Origin: Capitulum mitella
Taxonomy: Eukaryota > Arthropoda > Thecostraca > Pollicipedomorpha > Pollicipedidae
NCBI GenBank assembly: GCA_030062745.1
Contig: CP099843.1
Coordinates: forward strand, 1,054,001-1,118,000
Direction: 5' to 3'
DNA length: 64,000 nucleotides
The notes under the pieces are model-generated. The model saw only the letters and a list, made by a program, of their open reading frames with translations, made no database searches and was not told the DNA's origin. The position numbers and the translations under genes were made by a program. This document shows positions 51,842 through 62,479 of the stretch, one piece after another; the stretch's first letter is position 1; each line of letters begins with the position of its first letter.

Positions 51842-51935
51842 CCGTTCTGGGACTCGAGCCCAGCACCTGCTACGCACCAGACTCAGCCATCGGACTCCTA
51901 ACCCATCAGACCATCGAGCAGACTGCTCCTATCAC
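51842..51935 (-). mobile_element. tRNA-derived SINE head
   Basis: On the minus strand, TGGTCTGATGGGTTAGGAG fits a pol III A box and GGCTCGAGTCCC fits a B box. CTGGG-CTCGAGT-CCCAG forms a T arm with a 5-bp stem and 7-nt loop. The acceptor stem does not pair, so it is not a working tRNA. A SINE body probably continues on the minus strand towards 51670 (GTACCCCGTAATCG). Confidence 0.6.
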
Positions 51936-52685
51936 GCAATCCCTCACCACTAAATTAAGCACTTCCACAATTCGCAAGCCTCATCCGGCACACCTCCCGG
52001 CAAAACCCTGCACCGATCTGTCAGTAGTCCACTCATCGCTGAGTTCCCTTCTCTCGTCAGTGAAACACACAGGAGAGGACGATGCTCCATCGCTGGCAGG
52101 GACGGCTCGACCACATCGCGTGCACCGCAGAGTCGCCCGTCTGCCCTCTCCCTCCCTCTCTGCCGCCTGATCGGTTATCAATGGAGGTCGGCGATCAATA
52201 GTGGCCCATCCGTCGGCCAGTGCCGGGGAACGGGCGCCCCGCCAGCAGGGTGTCCCGGCCGCCTGGCGCAGCGGGACAGCGCCGCGGCCGTCCGGCCCGT
52301 CGGCCATACAAGAGCACGGCCGCACGTGCCAACTGATGGAGCAACCACTGCGGACAGCGCCTCCTGATCTTCCTTGTGCATTCAGGACCAGGAAGCAGAT
52401 GAAGCAATTTTGTGCATGCCGTTCATAAGTCATAGCCCAGCCTTGGTATCTATACCGTGACCAGCGGCACCTTTTAACACTTCCGACCCCAATTTTGGCA
52501 GTGTTCTGCTTGATGTTTTAAGAATCTGACTCACACCCACTGCCTGACACGCCACAGACGTGTGGATGGTTCACCAAAAGACCACTGCGCATGAGAAGCA
52601 CACGCCACGGACGCCGCCGCGACTGCAGCGGGCCGGCCGCCGGGCGGGTCGGTGCTCGAGCGGCCGGCGGCGCCGGATCACGTAC

Positions 52686-52900
52686 CGGCCGACCTGGACG
52701 GCGAAGTCGCCGCGGATGGTGCCCGGCTTCGAGTCCTGCGGCTTGGTCTCGCCCAGCATGACGCGGCCCGTCTTCACGGCGTCCAGGCCCTCCCAGACCA
52801 TGGGCACCAGCGGCCCGCTGGCCATGTACTTCACCAGGCCGTTGAAGAACGGCTTGTCAGAGAGGTCGGCGTAGTGTTGCTGCAGGTGCTCCACAGACGA
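52686..52900 (-). CDS. NME (awd-type): nucleoside diphosphate kinase, coding exon 2
   Basis: The minus-strand acceptor CTGCCGCCAG precedes [20 protein letters not shown], and the exon ends [12 protein letters not shown] plus two bases of Arg at donor GGCCG|GTACGTG (phase 2). It supplies Tyr53 (HYADL), the Kpn-loop region, [10 protein letters not shown] with its nucleotide-binding Arg, and GTIRGDF. The usual GDFC-I-QVGR is GDFAVQVGR here, so the family's commonly conserved cysteine is missing. The exon is CpG-rich, in sharp contrast to the intron that begins at 52901. Confidence 0.97.
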
Positions 52901-52929
52901 CTGGCGGCAGACGGCCAATGGTCAATGGA

Positions 52930-55100
52930 CAGGTAGTTTCAGCCAGGTGAAGGCAGCTGCACAAAAAGTAATGGCCACATGGCCTGAGCTTTTCGAATTT
53001 GTACCAGTGGCATGGCTCCAATGGTCACACTGCTGTTTACCACTGAATAATATTACAATTATAGGCACAATGACCTATTTAAAAGCCCATGTTCCCAGTT
53101 CCTGGCCTGGAGTTCCTACCACCTGTACAAGTTCCATGTATACAAATGAGCTGCATGAACTGGGAGATTTATCCACCACAGTGCCATATGCAGTTAACCA
53201 AGATGAGATGCAACCTTCATAGCTAATAACCAAAATGTCACTAACGTGGAATTGACAGTTAACCATTCTAAGGTCTTGAACCATTTTTAGGTAGCTTCAG
53301 TGCATTGCAAGTGACATAAAATGGTACTGAAATTGCATTAAGTAGTTCAAGATACCACACACTGCAACTTCCTCACTTCTGACTACATAATTCTCAGAAA
53401 CCACTAATTCAACCAATCTTAGCTGACCTTACCAGAACTGTGCAGTGTATAAACCATCATTTTGTCAGTGCATACTGCATTGCAGCCCCAGCAATTCACA
53501 TCCACTGGGTCAAGTCAAAATCTTCCCAAAAAATGAAAAAAAAAAAAATGAGAACTGAGCAACTTTTTTATAACATTTTGAGTGTGAGGTGATGCAGACA
53601 TCCAATGAACATCAATGAGCAATAACTTTCAAACAATGGCCTGAGGTCAGGTCACTGATAGATGTCTGGGCCAAAATGCATTGCCATCAAAATCAGAGAT
53701 GCACTACTTGATGGGACAGACAATGACAGAACTGGCTCACACAGCAACAAACAATATCAAGAAGCTCAAAAAGAGGAAATAAATGGGCTTTCATAAATAA
53801 AGCATCACCTATCTGTACCCAAAGGAAAACAAAAACAACATGCTTTTAATGGGAAGCCAAATGCTGCAACTGTGGCATACTTTTCCCAAATCCACTAAGT
53901 CCAAAGTTGAATTGCACAGATTAATGACTGCTGAATTGTTTCAAAATTTCAAGGCAAGGAAAACCATCTCAAGAATCACCAGCATAGAGACATAAAGCAA
54001 CAATGCTCGGCAAGGCTTAAACTACCAAAATAAAGGAATGGTAAAATTAGTTCCAGTTAATTCCATCCCATGTTCCACAGCTGGTGATCCCTCAGTGCAG
54101 TAGCGCAAATGTTGTTGCATTTAACTTCATGTTTCCATGCACATATTATGCAGATCAAGAGCAATTAGACACCTATCAGCATCTATGGACTTTCATCTGT
54201 TTGTTGGTGCCTTTGCCACAGCATTGTTAATAACAGCCCTTGAGATCCTGGCTGTTTCTCAGTTTCATGTAGTTGGCTATGAGAAAACATATCTAGAGCA
54301 TCAACAGCTTATACATCATCCAAAACTAAAAGTACAACCAGTTTTAAGCTCTACTCATGACAAGCTTCCTAACAGTATGGTTATTTTTTGTGACCAGCCA
54401 TTCATGAATTAAAGGGAGGGGCAGCCAATTGCCCCCTTCAGTCAGGTGATTTAAAGGAAAAATAGTTCCTAAAAAGATGGCAAATGCAAATAAAATGAAA
54501 AAGAAACAATACTGCAAATCAACAGCTAAAATACAGCATTAAGAATAATAATGATGTAATATGCAAAATGTCATACATGTTTTCAATGTGTGTACTTATT
54601 GTAATCAATGCAAATACTGAATGCAAATAGATAAAAAAATACCATACAAATCTAATAAAATTCCAATAAAATGATGCATCTGAAATATAACTCCTACTAT
54701 GAATGGCAAACACATTGCTATGCCTACATCAAACTCATTCTCACACCTGCAGAGAGTAACAATGCATGCGGAAAAATCTGTGCATACAGCAAACCTATTA
54801 CATGCCACAGAGCAATTTGATGAATGAACAGGGGCTGCTGGGTGCAGTCTCCTATGTTTGGAAATTTAACCTTGCCCTGCATGAAATATATCTCTGGCCC
54901 ACCATTTTTACATGCCTATGCACCTAATGATAATATGGCAGTTCTTACAGAAAGATGGGTGGTTTTAAGTACAGGAATAATGGGGGTAAAACAATGTCCA
55001 TAACACTTATGTTAGGTAGAAGTCTCAGCAATCAACAAGAACTACCTGTCTCAATGCTGTATGCCGTATCACATGCTGTACCACAATCTTATAAAATCTG
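52930..55100. other. CpG-depleted intron 1 of the kinase gene
   Basis: I count about six CpG dinucleotides in roughly 2.15 kb, against several tens expected from base composition; many 60-base lines have none. TpG and CpA are abundant. CpG returns abruptly in exon 2 on one side and at about 55105 on the other. This is the footprint expected of germline CpG methylation followed by deamination. Confidence 0.88.
53510..54460 (+). mobile_element. TTAA-associated element, copy B (CpG-decayed), in kinase intron 1
   Basis: Aligns with copy A at 45290-46790. Nearly every CpG of copy A is TpG or CpA here: GAGCGTGAGG becomes GAGTGTGAGG, CACCGCCGTCAAAATCGG becomes CATTGCCATCAAAATCAG, and CTCGTCACGAG becomes CTCATGACAAG. 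The right end is CAGTCAGG where copy A has AAGTCGGG. It is opposite in orientation to the host gene. Confidence 0.75.
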
Positions 55101-55172
55101 CAGTAAAAAAGATGAAACAGAATGGTAAAACGAAGAAGACCCCGCCAACAACTACATAACCACAGGCCGAAC

Positions 55173-55309
55173 CTGCATGAACTTCATCGCAACAAGTTTG
55201 AAACCCTTCTGTTCGAAACGCTTGATGATTTCGCCGACGAGTCCACGCTGGACTCCATCGGGCTTGATCATGATGAAGGTACGCTCCTTGTTTCCAGACA
55301 TATTTGCAG
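55173..55309 (-). CDS. NME (awd-type): nucleoside diphosphate kinase, first coding exon and gene description
   Basis: This is the start of a complete, three-coding-exon NDP kinase of 154 residues (coding 55301-55173, 52900-52686, 49474-49354). The enzyme transfers the terminal phosphate of ATP to nucleoside diphosphates through a phosphohistidine and keeps NTP pools balanced in the cytosol; group I members form hexamers. The exon encodes [20 protein letters not shown] (ATP-binding Lys13) through KFMQ. An acceptor AATCATTCCAG lies 8 bases before the ATG, so a non-coding first exon must lie upstream, probably near 55340-55440. The donor CAG|GTTCGG is unusual at +3. The predicted protein has no cysteine. 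The gene runs divergently from NARS2. Confidence 0.97.
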
Positions 55310-55944
55310 CTGGAATGATTAAAAATTGGTAACAAACTCTATGCACGACCTCACACCACCGAGACCAATTCGGAAAGAGAACGGCGGTCGGGGAGAAGGC
55401 CGGAACAGGCAACTTGTGCTCGGAGCATTAACCTCTTTAGACCATGGTTGAGGTTTCTTCGAAATATATGACGTCTTGAGATTATACCGTTATTTTTTTG
55501 TGTGATTCTTTTTAACGTGAGCGTTTTTGTACATAAAATAATTTAACACAGCAGAAACATGCCATTTTTTTAAGGTGTCAATTTTTCTGTTGTCCAATTT
55601 GCATTAAATTAAACATTACCTCACACCGCAAGTAAGAGGCAAGAGGGAATCGTCAGGAGGATCAGGGAGGATCCATTGAAAAGGTATTCTGTGCGCCATT
55701 TCCGTCTCATTCAAGCGCATATTTTGACATTTTAACGTAATGTAGTCTGAACCTTAAAACAAGAATATTGCACAGAAGAATGGAAGAACTACAGAATTTG
55801 GATAATGAATTACCATTTCCATAAAAAAAGACTGAATATCTTGCTGATTTTCAGGGCAAAAAATCCTGAAACTTTTAAGCACCCAATTAGTGCTACCATA
55901 TTGTCCGTTTCTCACGCATTTGTGACGATTGTTACACCCAAGGC
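55310..55944. promoter_or_regulatory. divergent upstream region of the kinase and NARS2 genes
   Basis: Normal CpG content sits between two CpG-poor gene bodies. The pyrimidine-rich minus-strand stretch CCTTCTCCCCGACCGCC and TTCTCTTTCCG near 55355-55410 could be the kinase start region (TCT- or TOP-like), which is inference. No TATA box stands out. Confidence 0.45.
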
Positions 55945-56690
55945 GCTTAACTTACACCCGTAGCAGACGACTGACTGACGCCCGGCGAAACACAAGACTT
56001 GACCCAAGACTTTGGACACCTGAGCCCAAGAGGCTGTGTGTCCTAACTCACAAACAAACAAACAAACATACACCCGTAGGGTGTAAGTTAAGTGTAAGTT
56101 GGCGTTAACTTACACCCGTTTTTTGGACACCTGAGCCCAAGAGGCTGTGTGTCCTAACTCACAAACAAACAAACATTACATCCGTAGGGACTGACTGACG
56201 TCCGACGAGACACAAGACTCGACCCAAGCCTTGGACATCTGAGCCGAAAAAGCTGTGTGTCATGTTTCACAAACAAACAAACAACTGCACCCGTAGAGAC
56301 GACTGACTGACGCCTGGCGACACACAAGAGTTGACTCAGGACTTTTGGCACTTCAGTCCAAGAGGCTCAACTCAACTCACAAACAAACAAACAAACAAAC
56401 AAGACACGACTTGACTCAAGACTGGACACCCGAGCCCAAGAGGCTGGGTTCCCCAACTCACAAACAATTACACCCGTAGTCGCTTGACTACTGATGCCTG
56501 AGGAGACACAAGACTTGACCCAAGACTTTGGACACCTGAGCCCAAGATGCCGTGTGTCCTAACTCACGAACATTACACCCGAAGCGAATGGAGACAACTG
56601 GCCGATGTGTGATGAGGCAAACAAGTTGACAAGACTGCATGCCTGAGCGCAAGAGGCTGTTTGTCCTTTCTTACAAAGAAGCAGAATAAT
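55945..56690. repeat. tandem repeat, about 107-113-bp unit, 7 copies, in the divergent promoter
   Basis: The TGAGCCCAAGAGGCTG motif recurs at about 56021, 56132, 56240, 56353, 56431, 56537 and 56644. Each unit runs ACACCCGTAG..GACTGACTGACG..ACACAAGACTTGACCCAAGA..GGACACC-TGAGCCCAAGAGGCTGTGTGTCCTAACTCAC and ends in (ACAA)n. The ends resemble LINE 3' tails. Units are diverged, so the array is not recent. Confidence 0.88.
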
Positions 56691-56924
56691 TGGTTCATGA
56701 CATTGAAAAAAAGTGATTATTGCAATAATAATTATCTCTTAACTTGGAGTTATCCTGGGTACTTTTTGGTGTATGGGTACTCTGGCAACTTGGAATCCAT
56801 GTTGAGTATTTTGAGATGTCAATTGTCTGGTGTTTGTGCAGTATTTTGTCAGCTGTGTCTGTGGTGATGATGTGACAGCATAACATCATCATGTGGTTGA
56901 TCTGTGGTTATAGGTTGCCACGAG

Positions 56925-57017
56925 ATGGTAGGGCTTACCAGAACTTGCTTTGACTATGTATGCAAGTCAGTTGCAAGTATTCTTCGCTCACCAGATCAAG
57001 CCAATGTTACAGCTCAG
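56925..57017 (+). CDS. NARS2: mitochondrial asparaginyl-tRNA synthetase, first recognised exon; gene description
   Basis: This gene charges tRNA(Asn) with asparagine in mitochondria. The six exons found (56925-57017, 57739-57850, 58103-58221, 60366-60590, 61262-61365, 62642-62873) splice with matched phases to about 295 residues in register with human NARS2 (about 477 residues); the catalytic C-terminus lies beyond the window. The ATG at 56925 opens MVGLTRTCFDYVCKSVASIL and ends in phase 0 at CTCAG|GTGAG. An acceptor-like TTATAG at 56908-56913 lies just upstream, so a 5' non-coding or coding exon may precede it. The N-terminus is short and only weakly presequence-like. The DNA is CpG-poor. 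Confidence 0.85.
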
Positions 57018-57738
57018 GTGAGAAGCATGCGTGGATCCAGTTATTTGAGCCTCTTTCCATTATTTTGTGGATCCAGAAAATTACTCAGTTTGGCAGGGAA
57101 TTTTAGGCTTACGAGCCTTTTCCTGTATTTTGGGTTGCAGTTGTTCCCTCTTGTGATGCACTTGGGAACAGCAACATTACAGTAAAAGGTTGGTAGAGGG
57201 GACTGTCAGGCAGGCATGTGCACCTGCTGAAGTTTACCTGGTAACTGTTAGGCATCACAACATTCAAGTAATAGGCAACTTGTGAATTTATAATTAACAA
57301 ACTGAAATATGGTTGCAGGCTGCCTTACATTGTCATGAATTTACATAGGTATGTGTTAATTGCAGTAGTATCAAAATCCAAACAGTTCATGCATTGTTTT
57401 TTCCTTTTCAGTCCAAAATGCCAGCTTAGTCTAGGTGCCATGGCAGATCCCATTTTGACAAACTGTTCATGAAATAACTGACCAAATCTGTGGTTGAAAC
57501 TCTCAGTTACATTAAACTGTTCTGAATACAAAAAGTAAGTAATTGCAAGATAGTGGATAATTTTCTGCCATGAAAGATTTTGTGTGGTGTAAAATAAAAG
57601 CATAACTTGTAAGGGATCAGCATTTTTCTTAAAACCAAGATAATTGCTTTCCATGCCTTGTGAGATGTTAACTTCCACCAGGCTGCATTAAGAACATTAG
57701 CTTGTGAGTGGTGTTGATCAGCTTGCTTTTGTTGACAG

Positions 57739-57850
57739 GGCTGGCTGCGGTCAGTCAGATCTCAGAAGAAGTTTGTGTTTGCCTCACTGAGCGATGGTCT
57801 TGGTCCAGAGACACTGCAGCTAGTCTTCAGCTCCAGTCCAGAGACAAAAG
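57739..57850 (+). CDS. NARS2: NARS2 exon B: start of the OB-fold domain
   Basis: After GTTGACAG the exon reads GWLRSVRSQKKFVFASLSDG and continues LQLVFSSS, ending in phase 1 at AAAG|GTAAG. GW-x-(R/K)-SVRSQK and the following L-DG are the first strands of the anticodon-binding OB fold of class IIb synthetases and match NARS2 rather than cytosolic AsnRS. Confidence 0.95.
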
Positions 57851-58102
57851 GTAAGAGTGCTTCAGGGGGGATGTGGCTTGGTCTGGTTGGATGGAAATGT
57901 GGGTTCAAGTTTCTTTTTTTGTCGAGATGGCCATATGCTCATGTATTATAAGTTACAAAATAATTTATACACATAAGAGGACAAATAGGACTATTTTTTA
58001 TATGTTTCCTTTTATGTGTGAAATTTTCCACTGAATATGCTCTGCCTGTTGAAGGACCACATCCTCTGCAAGGGCCTCTGATATTTGTCTGTGCTTTTCC
58101 AG

Positions 58103-58221
58103 GTTTAAGTGTCAACAGTTTTGTTCAGGTGTCTGGTGTCCTGGTGCTGACGCCTGACCGCCAGCAGCCGGCCGAGCTCAGATGCCAGAGGCTTGATATG
58201 GTCAGGCATTGTCCGTCCACG
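58103..58221 (+). CDS. NARS2: NARS2 exon C: remainder of the OB fold
   Basis: The acceptor GTGCTTTTCCAG gives a phase-1 start; the exon encodes SVNSFVQVSGVLVLTPDRQQ, then a strand with LRCQRLDMV, and ends in phase 0 at CCACG|GTACGAG. V-x-V-x-G-x-L is the typical closing strand of this OB fold. Confidence 0.93.
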
Positions 58222-58278
58222 GTACGAGCAGGGTGGTCACAGAAAACACACACAGACTACAAGTTTCATGAAATTTAA

Positions 58279-60148
58279 CCCTCGCCGGGCCAACCTCTTC
58301 TTTTTTTTGTTTTGACGACCAAAACCAACAGGGCAGAGGCAGTAAAAACTATAGAGAAAGAAGGTATGGATGTTACCACTTGTGGTCATACAAAGTTGGC
58401 TCATTTTCCAGGTCGTCTTGGGTCAAATGGGATTAGACTGCCCTTGACAAGTATGTTTTTATCATATGCTGTGGTTTCCAAAGCACCTGACTACAGATAA
58501 GCATTGCAAAACTGTAAACAGATGAACTGTATTCGGCTACGGGCGTCAAAAGTCGGTTTGAGATGTGATCTGACCCCAAGTCACTTTGGAGGAGGTAAAA
58601 GCACATATGTAAAGGGGCAGAGAAACGTCGGAGCGTTTATTTGGACATCAAAACCGCTGAACCAGACCCATAATTTAACAGTGGACGTGAAAAGACCGAA
58701 CCGACAAAATCGGGATAGTAGTGTTGGTGCATATATCATGCTTTCTAAATGCGGCGAATTTCATTGTCATGGATGCATTTTACAACATGGTATGTCATCT
58801 TACGTTCCTAGAACATAGTTCTACTTGAGCCGCCCCGGGTCATTGACGTCAGATGAACCCAATGGCACAAAGTCTAAAAATATGTATCAAAAGGTGCTGC
58901 AAGTTTAACCCTTTTCCCGTCAGAGGCAGAAGGCTGAATCCACCCTCTCGGGTTTTTTGCGTGTTGATGTCAGGATTTTTGACGCAGCTTCAAGAAACTT
59001 GTTCATCTTTCCTACACATTCTCTGTGCCTATCGCAACAAAATTTAGTAAGTCTGTTCTGCGCAGGGACGGAGCCAGGCAACGTTTTTGGTAGGCATCTC
59101 ACAACATTTTTGGGCCTGTTGAAGGTAAAACAAAAATGGCCGCCTAAAATATCATTTTTAATATAGGACTTAAGATCTTATGCGGCTATATAAACAAGTA
59201 ATTGGGTAAGCATACAGATATAATGCTGTTAATCTGAGGTCGCGTCACAGGGCCAGGTCAAGATCACAAGTCAAAATTTCGCTTCATAGTTCTAATTTTG
59301 GCACTATTTTTCCAAACGCCAAACCTGGAATATATATCTGACGTAGAAGGGCGCCTTTTACGTTAGCTGTGACCTAAAATGTTAATGCACGTACCCCATA
59401 TCACGGCATCCGTAAAATGGAATGTTAGAAATAGAGTAAATCCAAATGATTGGAAACACTTCTTAACAGTATGAAATTATGCTCGAGATGATTCCATGTG
59501 ACTCGAAGGTCATTTGAGGTTATTTTAAGGTCAAAGGTCGTTAGTTGACCTGATGAACATGAGACTATGACAGTTCCCCTTTTTCATGTCCCTGACACCT
59601 TTGCTAACGTAGCGTAATACGATTTGTACTTCGTTAGCAAAACATGACCAGCAAAAGGTAAAAAGATGTTTTCAACTTTATTGCCGATTTAATTTTTTTT
59701 AAACTAATTCCCCCATTTTTGAAACCCTGTGAACGCCAGTGGATATTTTCGAAGTTTAAAATGTATGAACCGTGGTAAAAGTCTCATCCATTAGCTCTCG
59801 ATTCATGCCAATTTCATCAAAATCGGCCGAAAACAGCAGAGCGATAACAAGTCCAAAAATCCCCCATTTTGTCTCTTTTTGCCCTGTAATGCACCCCTTT
59901 CAATATTTTGAACGTTTCTTTTCATAAAAATGTAGTTTTTGTCATGGCAAATCAATTGCCGTTTGTTGCGATGAAATCGGATGTGTAGAGCTCGAGATCT
60001 CGGGGGACTGTATCCCTTCCTGCCGGGAATCGGCTATACCGTCCAGCTCTCCGGGGATAGGGTTAACATCTCTGTGTGTTTTAGTTTTTAGGCTGTCCTG
60101 AAAAAGAAAATCGAAAGAGGTTTTCATAAACCGTCGGCCCGGCGAGGC
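58279..60148. mobile_element. outer piggyBac-like element, 1,870 bp, TTAA-flanked
   Basis: TTAA lies at 58275-58278 and 60149-60152. The left end CCCTCGCCGGGCCAAC and inverted right end GCCTCGCCGGGCCGAC agree at 14 of 16. TTAA target sites and CCYT-type ends are the signature of piggyBac-like elements. It lies in the NARS2 intron between exons C and D, has no transposase frame, and carries a second TTAA element inside. Confidence 0.75.
58909..60062 (+). mobile_element. inner piggyBac-like non-autonomous element, copy 3, 1,154 bp
   Basis: TTAA lies at 58905-58908 and 60063-60066. The left end CCCTTTTCCCGTCAGAG and inverted right end CCCTATCCCCGGAGAG are imperfect inverted repeats. The interior matches the copies at 28.1 and 47.2 kb, all in the plus orientation. 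This best-preserved copy identifies that repeat family as TTAA-targeting. Confidence 0.75.
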
Positions 60149-60365
60149 TTAAGAATGCCGTCATTGCTGCGTTTTCTTCTTTTTCTTTAAGTAAGGACGA
60201 AATTACGCTGGGTTCCGCTTTGTTGCATCCATCTTAAATGCGCTTGAAAATCATATTCCCATTGGTACCTGAGAAAAATAAATCCTCGTACCATATTCTC
60301 AAATAACTCGTGCATGTTTGCTCACCAGTACCATCGTTATCACCGTTAACGTTGTTTCCGTCCAG

Positions 60366-60590
60366 GAGGGGTACCCATTCCCGGCACGTTCAAGCCCCAC
60401 GTGGCAGCAGGCTCGCCAGCACGTGCACTTACGCTCGCGGCTCGGTCACGCCGGCGCCGTGCTGCGGGCACGTGCCGGCGTCACGCGGGCCCTGCACGAG
60501 CACATGGAGCGGCACCACTACCTGCACGTGGATACGCCCGTGCTGACGGCCAATGACTGTGAGGGCGCCGGAGACGTGTTCACAGTGAAG
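60366..60590 (+). CDS. NARS2: NARS2 exon D: motif 1 region
   Basis: The acceptor TTTCCGTCCAG and phase-0 donor GTGAAG|GTGAGG bound 75 codons. Residues include EGYPFPARSSPTWQQARQHV, LRSRLGHAGAVLRARAGVTR and YLHVDTPVLTANDCEGAGDV. The last holds class II motif 1 with its conserved proline (TPVL) and the N-D-x-E-G-A-G-[DE]-x-F signature of AsnRS. Codon use is very GC-rich, unlike exons A and B. Confidence 0.96.
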
Positions 60591-61261
60591 GTGAGGGGTG
60601 ATGCACCGGCTGTAAATTAAGTACCGAGGACATGCGGCTCATCCCGTCTGGTGTTCATGCCTGTTTTGGGTAAGGGTGTGTCCTTAGGAATCTGTTTGCT
60701 CCTCGCTTTTGGTCTCTGTGTTAGAAATGATATAATGTCGTGATCATAATCAGAATACGCCTTATTTGTGCGAAGGCATTTGAGTCTGTGACTGTGGAAC
60801 TTTCAGAATTGTTTTATGGCCAAAATAACGCAGCCGCAGTTTTTTCTGTGCCTCAGATATCCGTAAACGACATTATTATCTGTCGCAGTGGTTTCCCCAT
60901 TTACCAAGTTCGCTTTCATCTTCATCGTAGTTTTCTTCCAAAATAGCCTCACCTCATTACTTTCCCAAAATAAACGTTGTCATTCCCTCTAATCGCAGGT
61001 GTTACAAAACGGGCGATCCACAACGTTTCCACAACGTTTCCGATACAAAGGAAACGTTTCGTTCGAAAAGGTCTGCTTATCCTTGAAGCTGTAAACGTTG
61101 CAATCTTCTTCACTTCAGATGGTGTAGGTAGTCGTTTGCGCACACCCACTAGGACCACCAGTGCTCAGCTTTCCTCGACTCCATACTCTCTTGCAGGTAG
61201 TTCTTAATGGCTTGTCGTCAGCCGACATGTAACTGTCGTCTGCCGTGCTGTCTGCTGCCAG

Positions 61262-61365
61262 GCTGCCACGGACGCGCCGTCCGAATTGGCTGAGCAGCGG
61301 TCGTTTTTCGGTCGCGACGTTCACCTGACGGTGTCCGGACAGCTGCATCTGGAGGCGATCACCAG
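61262..61365 (+). CDS. NARS2: NARS2 exon E: amino-acid binding segment
   Basis: The acceptor TGCTGCCAG leads to AATDAPSELAEQRSFFGRDV then HLTVSGQLHLEAIT, ending in phase 2 at ACCAG|GTTCGA. LTVSGQLHLE matches the class IIb block preceding motif 2. The donor has T at +3, as does the kinase exon 1 donor; it is accepted because phase and alignment with exon F are exact. Confidence 0.93.
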
Positions 61366-62479
61366 GTTCGAGACAGTTCTGTTTCGCGTCGGCCTTATAT
61401 TTTGCCAAGATTACTTTATTTCGTCCTTTTTATATTAATTTTATCTTATATCTTATATTATGTTAAGGACGGATAACAACAAAAAGCCATGCATCGCAAA
61501 AACTTTTCAGGCTTGTGCAGCTCCATATCTGGCTCTTTATGAACAACACACGGTATATTAACCTAGCTGTCCCTCCAGCGGTACGGTGTAGCGTACTAGC
61601 CCTCCCCCCCTCCATCCCTCTTTCTTCATGAGGAGTTTTCCACCACAGGTCGACCGGGGCCCAACACCCTCATCGTTCAGGTTTTGTTGTGAACTGGTCT
61701 CTAGGGTTTTGTGGTACTGCAAATCGTCTCTGTCTGATCCGACTAGCGTCTTTTTTTAGTTATAGTCGGGCATTTTTGAGAGGTCACGACAGAGGGTGTC
61801 TTGAACGGTCTGCATGTCCGGTAAGTACAATAGGAGTATTATGAAGTTAAGTGGTATGACTTGCAATGGTGCAAGGAATGCTTTCCTCATTTTTGTTCCT
61901 ACTTTGTGCAGATTTTCGTCTGACTTTGTCACCTTAGGTAACGTGACCTAGCTGGTCGCGAGGGCAGTGAAATATTTACCGAAAAGTTCTGTCTCCCATA
62001 GTTTTGTTCGTTTTTTGTGAGGTCAGGGACAACTCACCGAGGCTCATTTTGGCATGGAAACGCTAAATTTTGCACTGCCCTCGTGCCAGGTTAGGTCACG
62101 TGGCTTGAGGTCACCATGTCAAGAGGGTCAAAATTTGCCCAAAAATTAAACAAAAGTATGGAAAGAAGTCCTTGCGTCATTGCGAGTCTCATAAAATATA
62201 ACTTCATGATATTCCTTGTATTATTATAACAGATAAAGGCCGTGAAAGGCAGCCATCTGTCGTGATTTATACCCGGGACTGTAACTCGAAAACCGTTCGT
62301 CGGATCGGACTGACCACGACACGGGTCGATTCGGAACGCTGGACAACACCATGGACAAGCATATATCAAAATCTGAGAGATGAGAGATGAAGGTGTTAAT
62401 TTTTCCTTTCAGTGGTCGATTTGTTCTGGAATGCCTCAACAGTAGTCTACAGCTTATTCGCCCTCCCGTCCGGCGGCAT
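61366..62479. other. NARS2 intron E-F
   Basis: Contains several TGACCT/AGGTCA-type motifs and TTAA-near-terminus-like TTAACCTAGCTGTCCC at about 61558. No exon is supported. Confidence 0.5.

Larger units (their letters stand above)
56640..58130. other. CpG-depleted 5' body of NARS2
   Basis: I count about eight CpGs in 1.5 kb, including none over 57121-57720. CpG density returns within exon C (58103-58221) and the following intron. It mirrors the depleted kinase intron on the other side of the promoter. Confidence 0.85.

Noticed and set aside
51842..51935. Functional tRNA gene
   Set aside because: A and B boxes and a T arm are present, but the acceptor stem does not pair; it is a SINE head.
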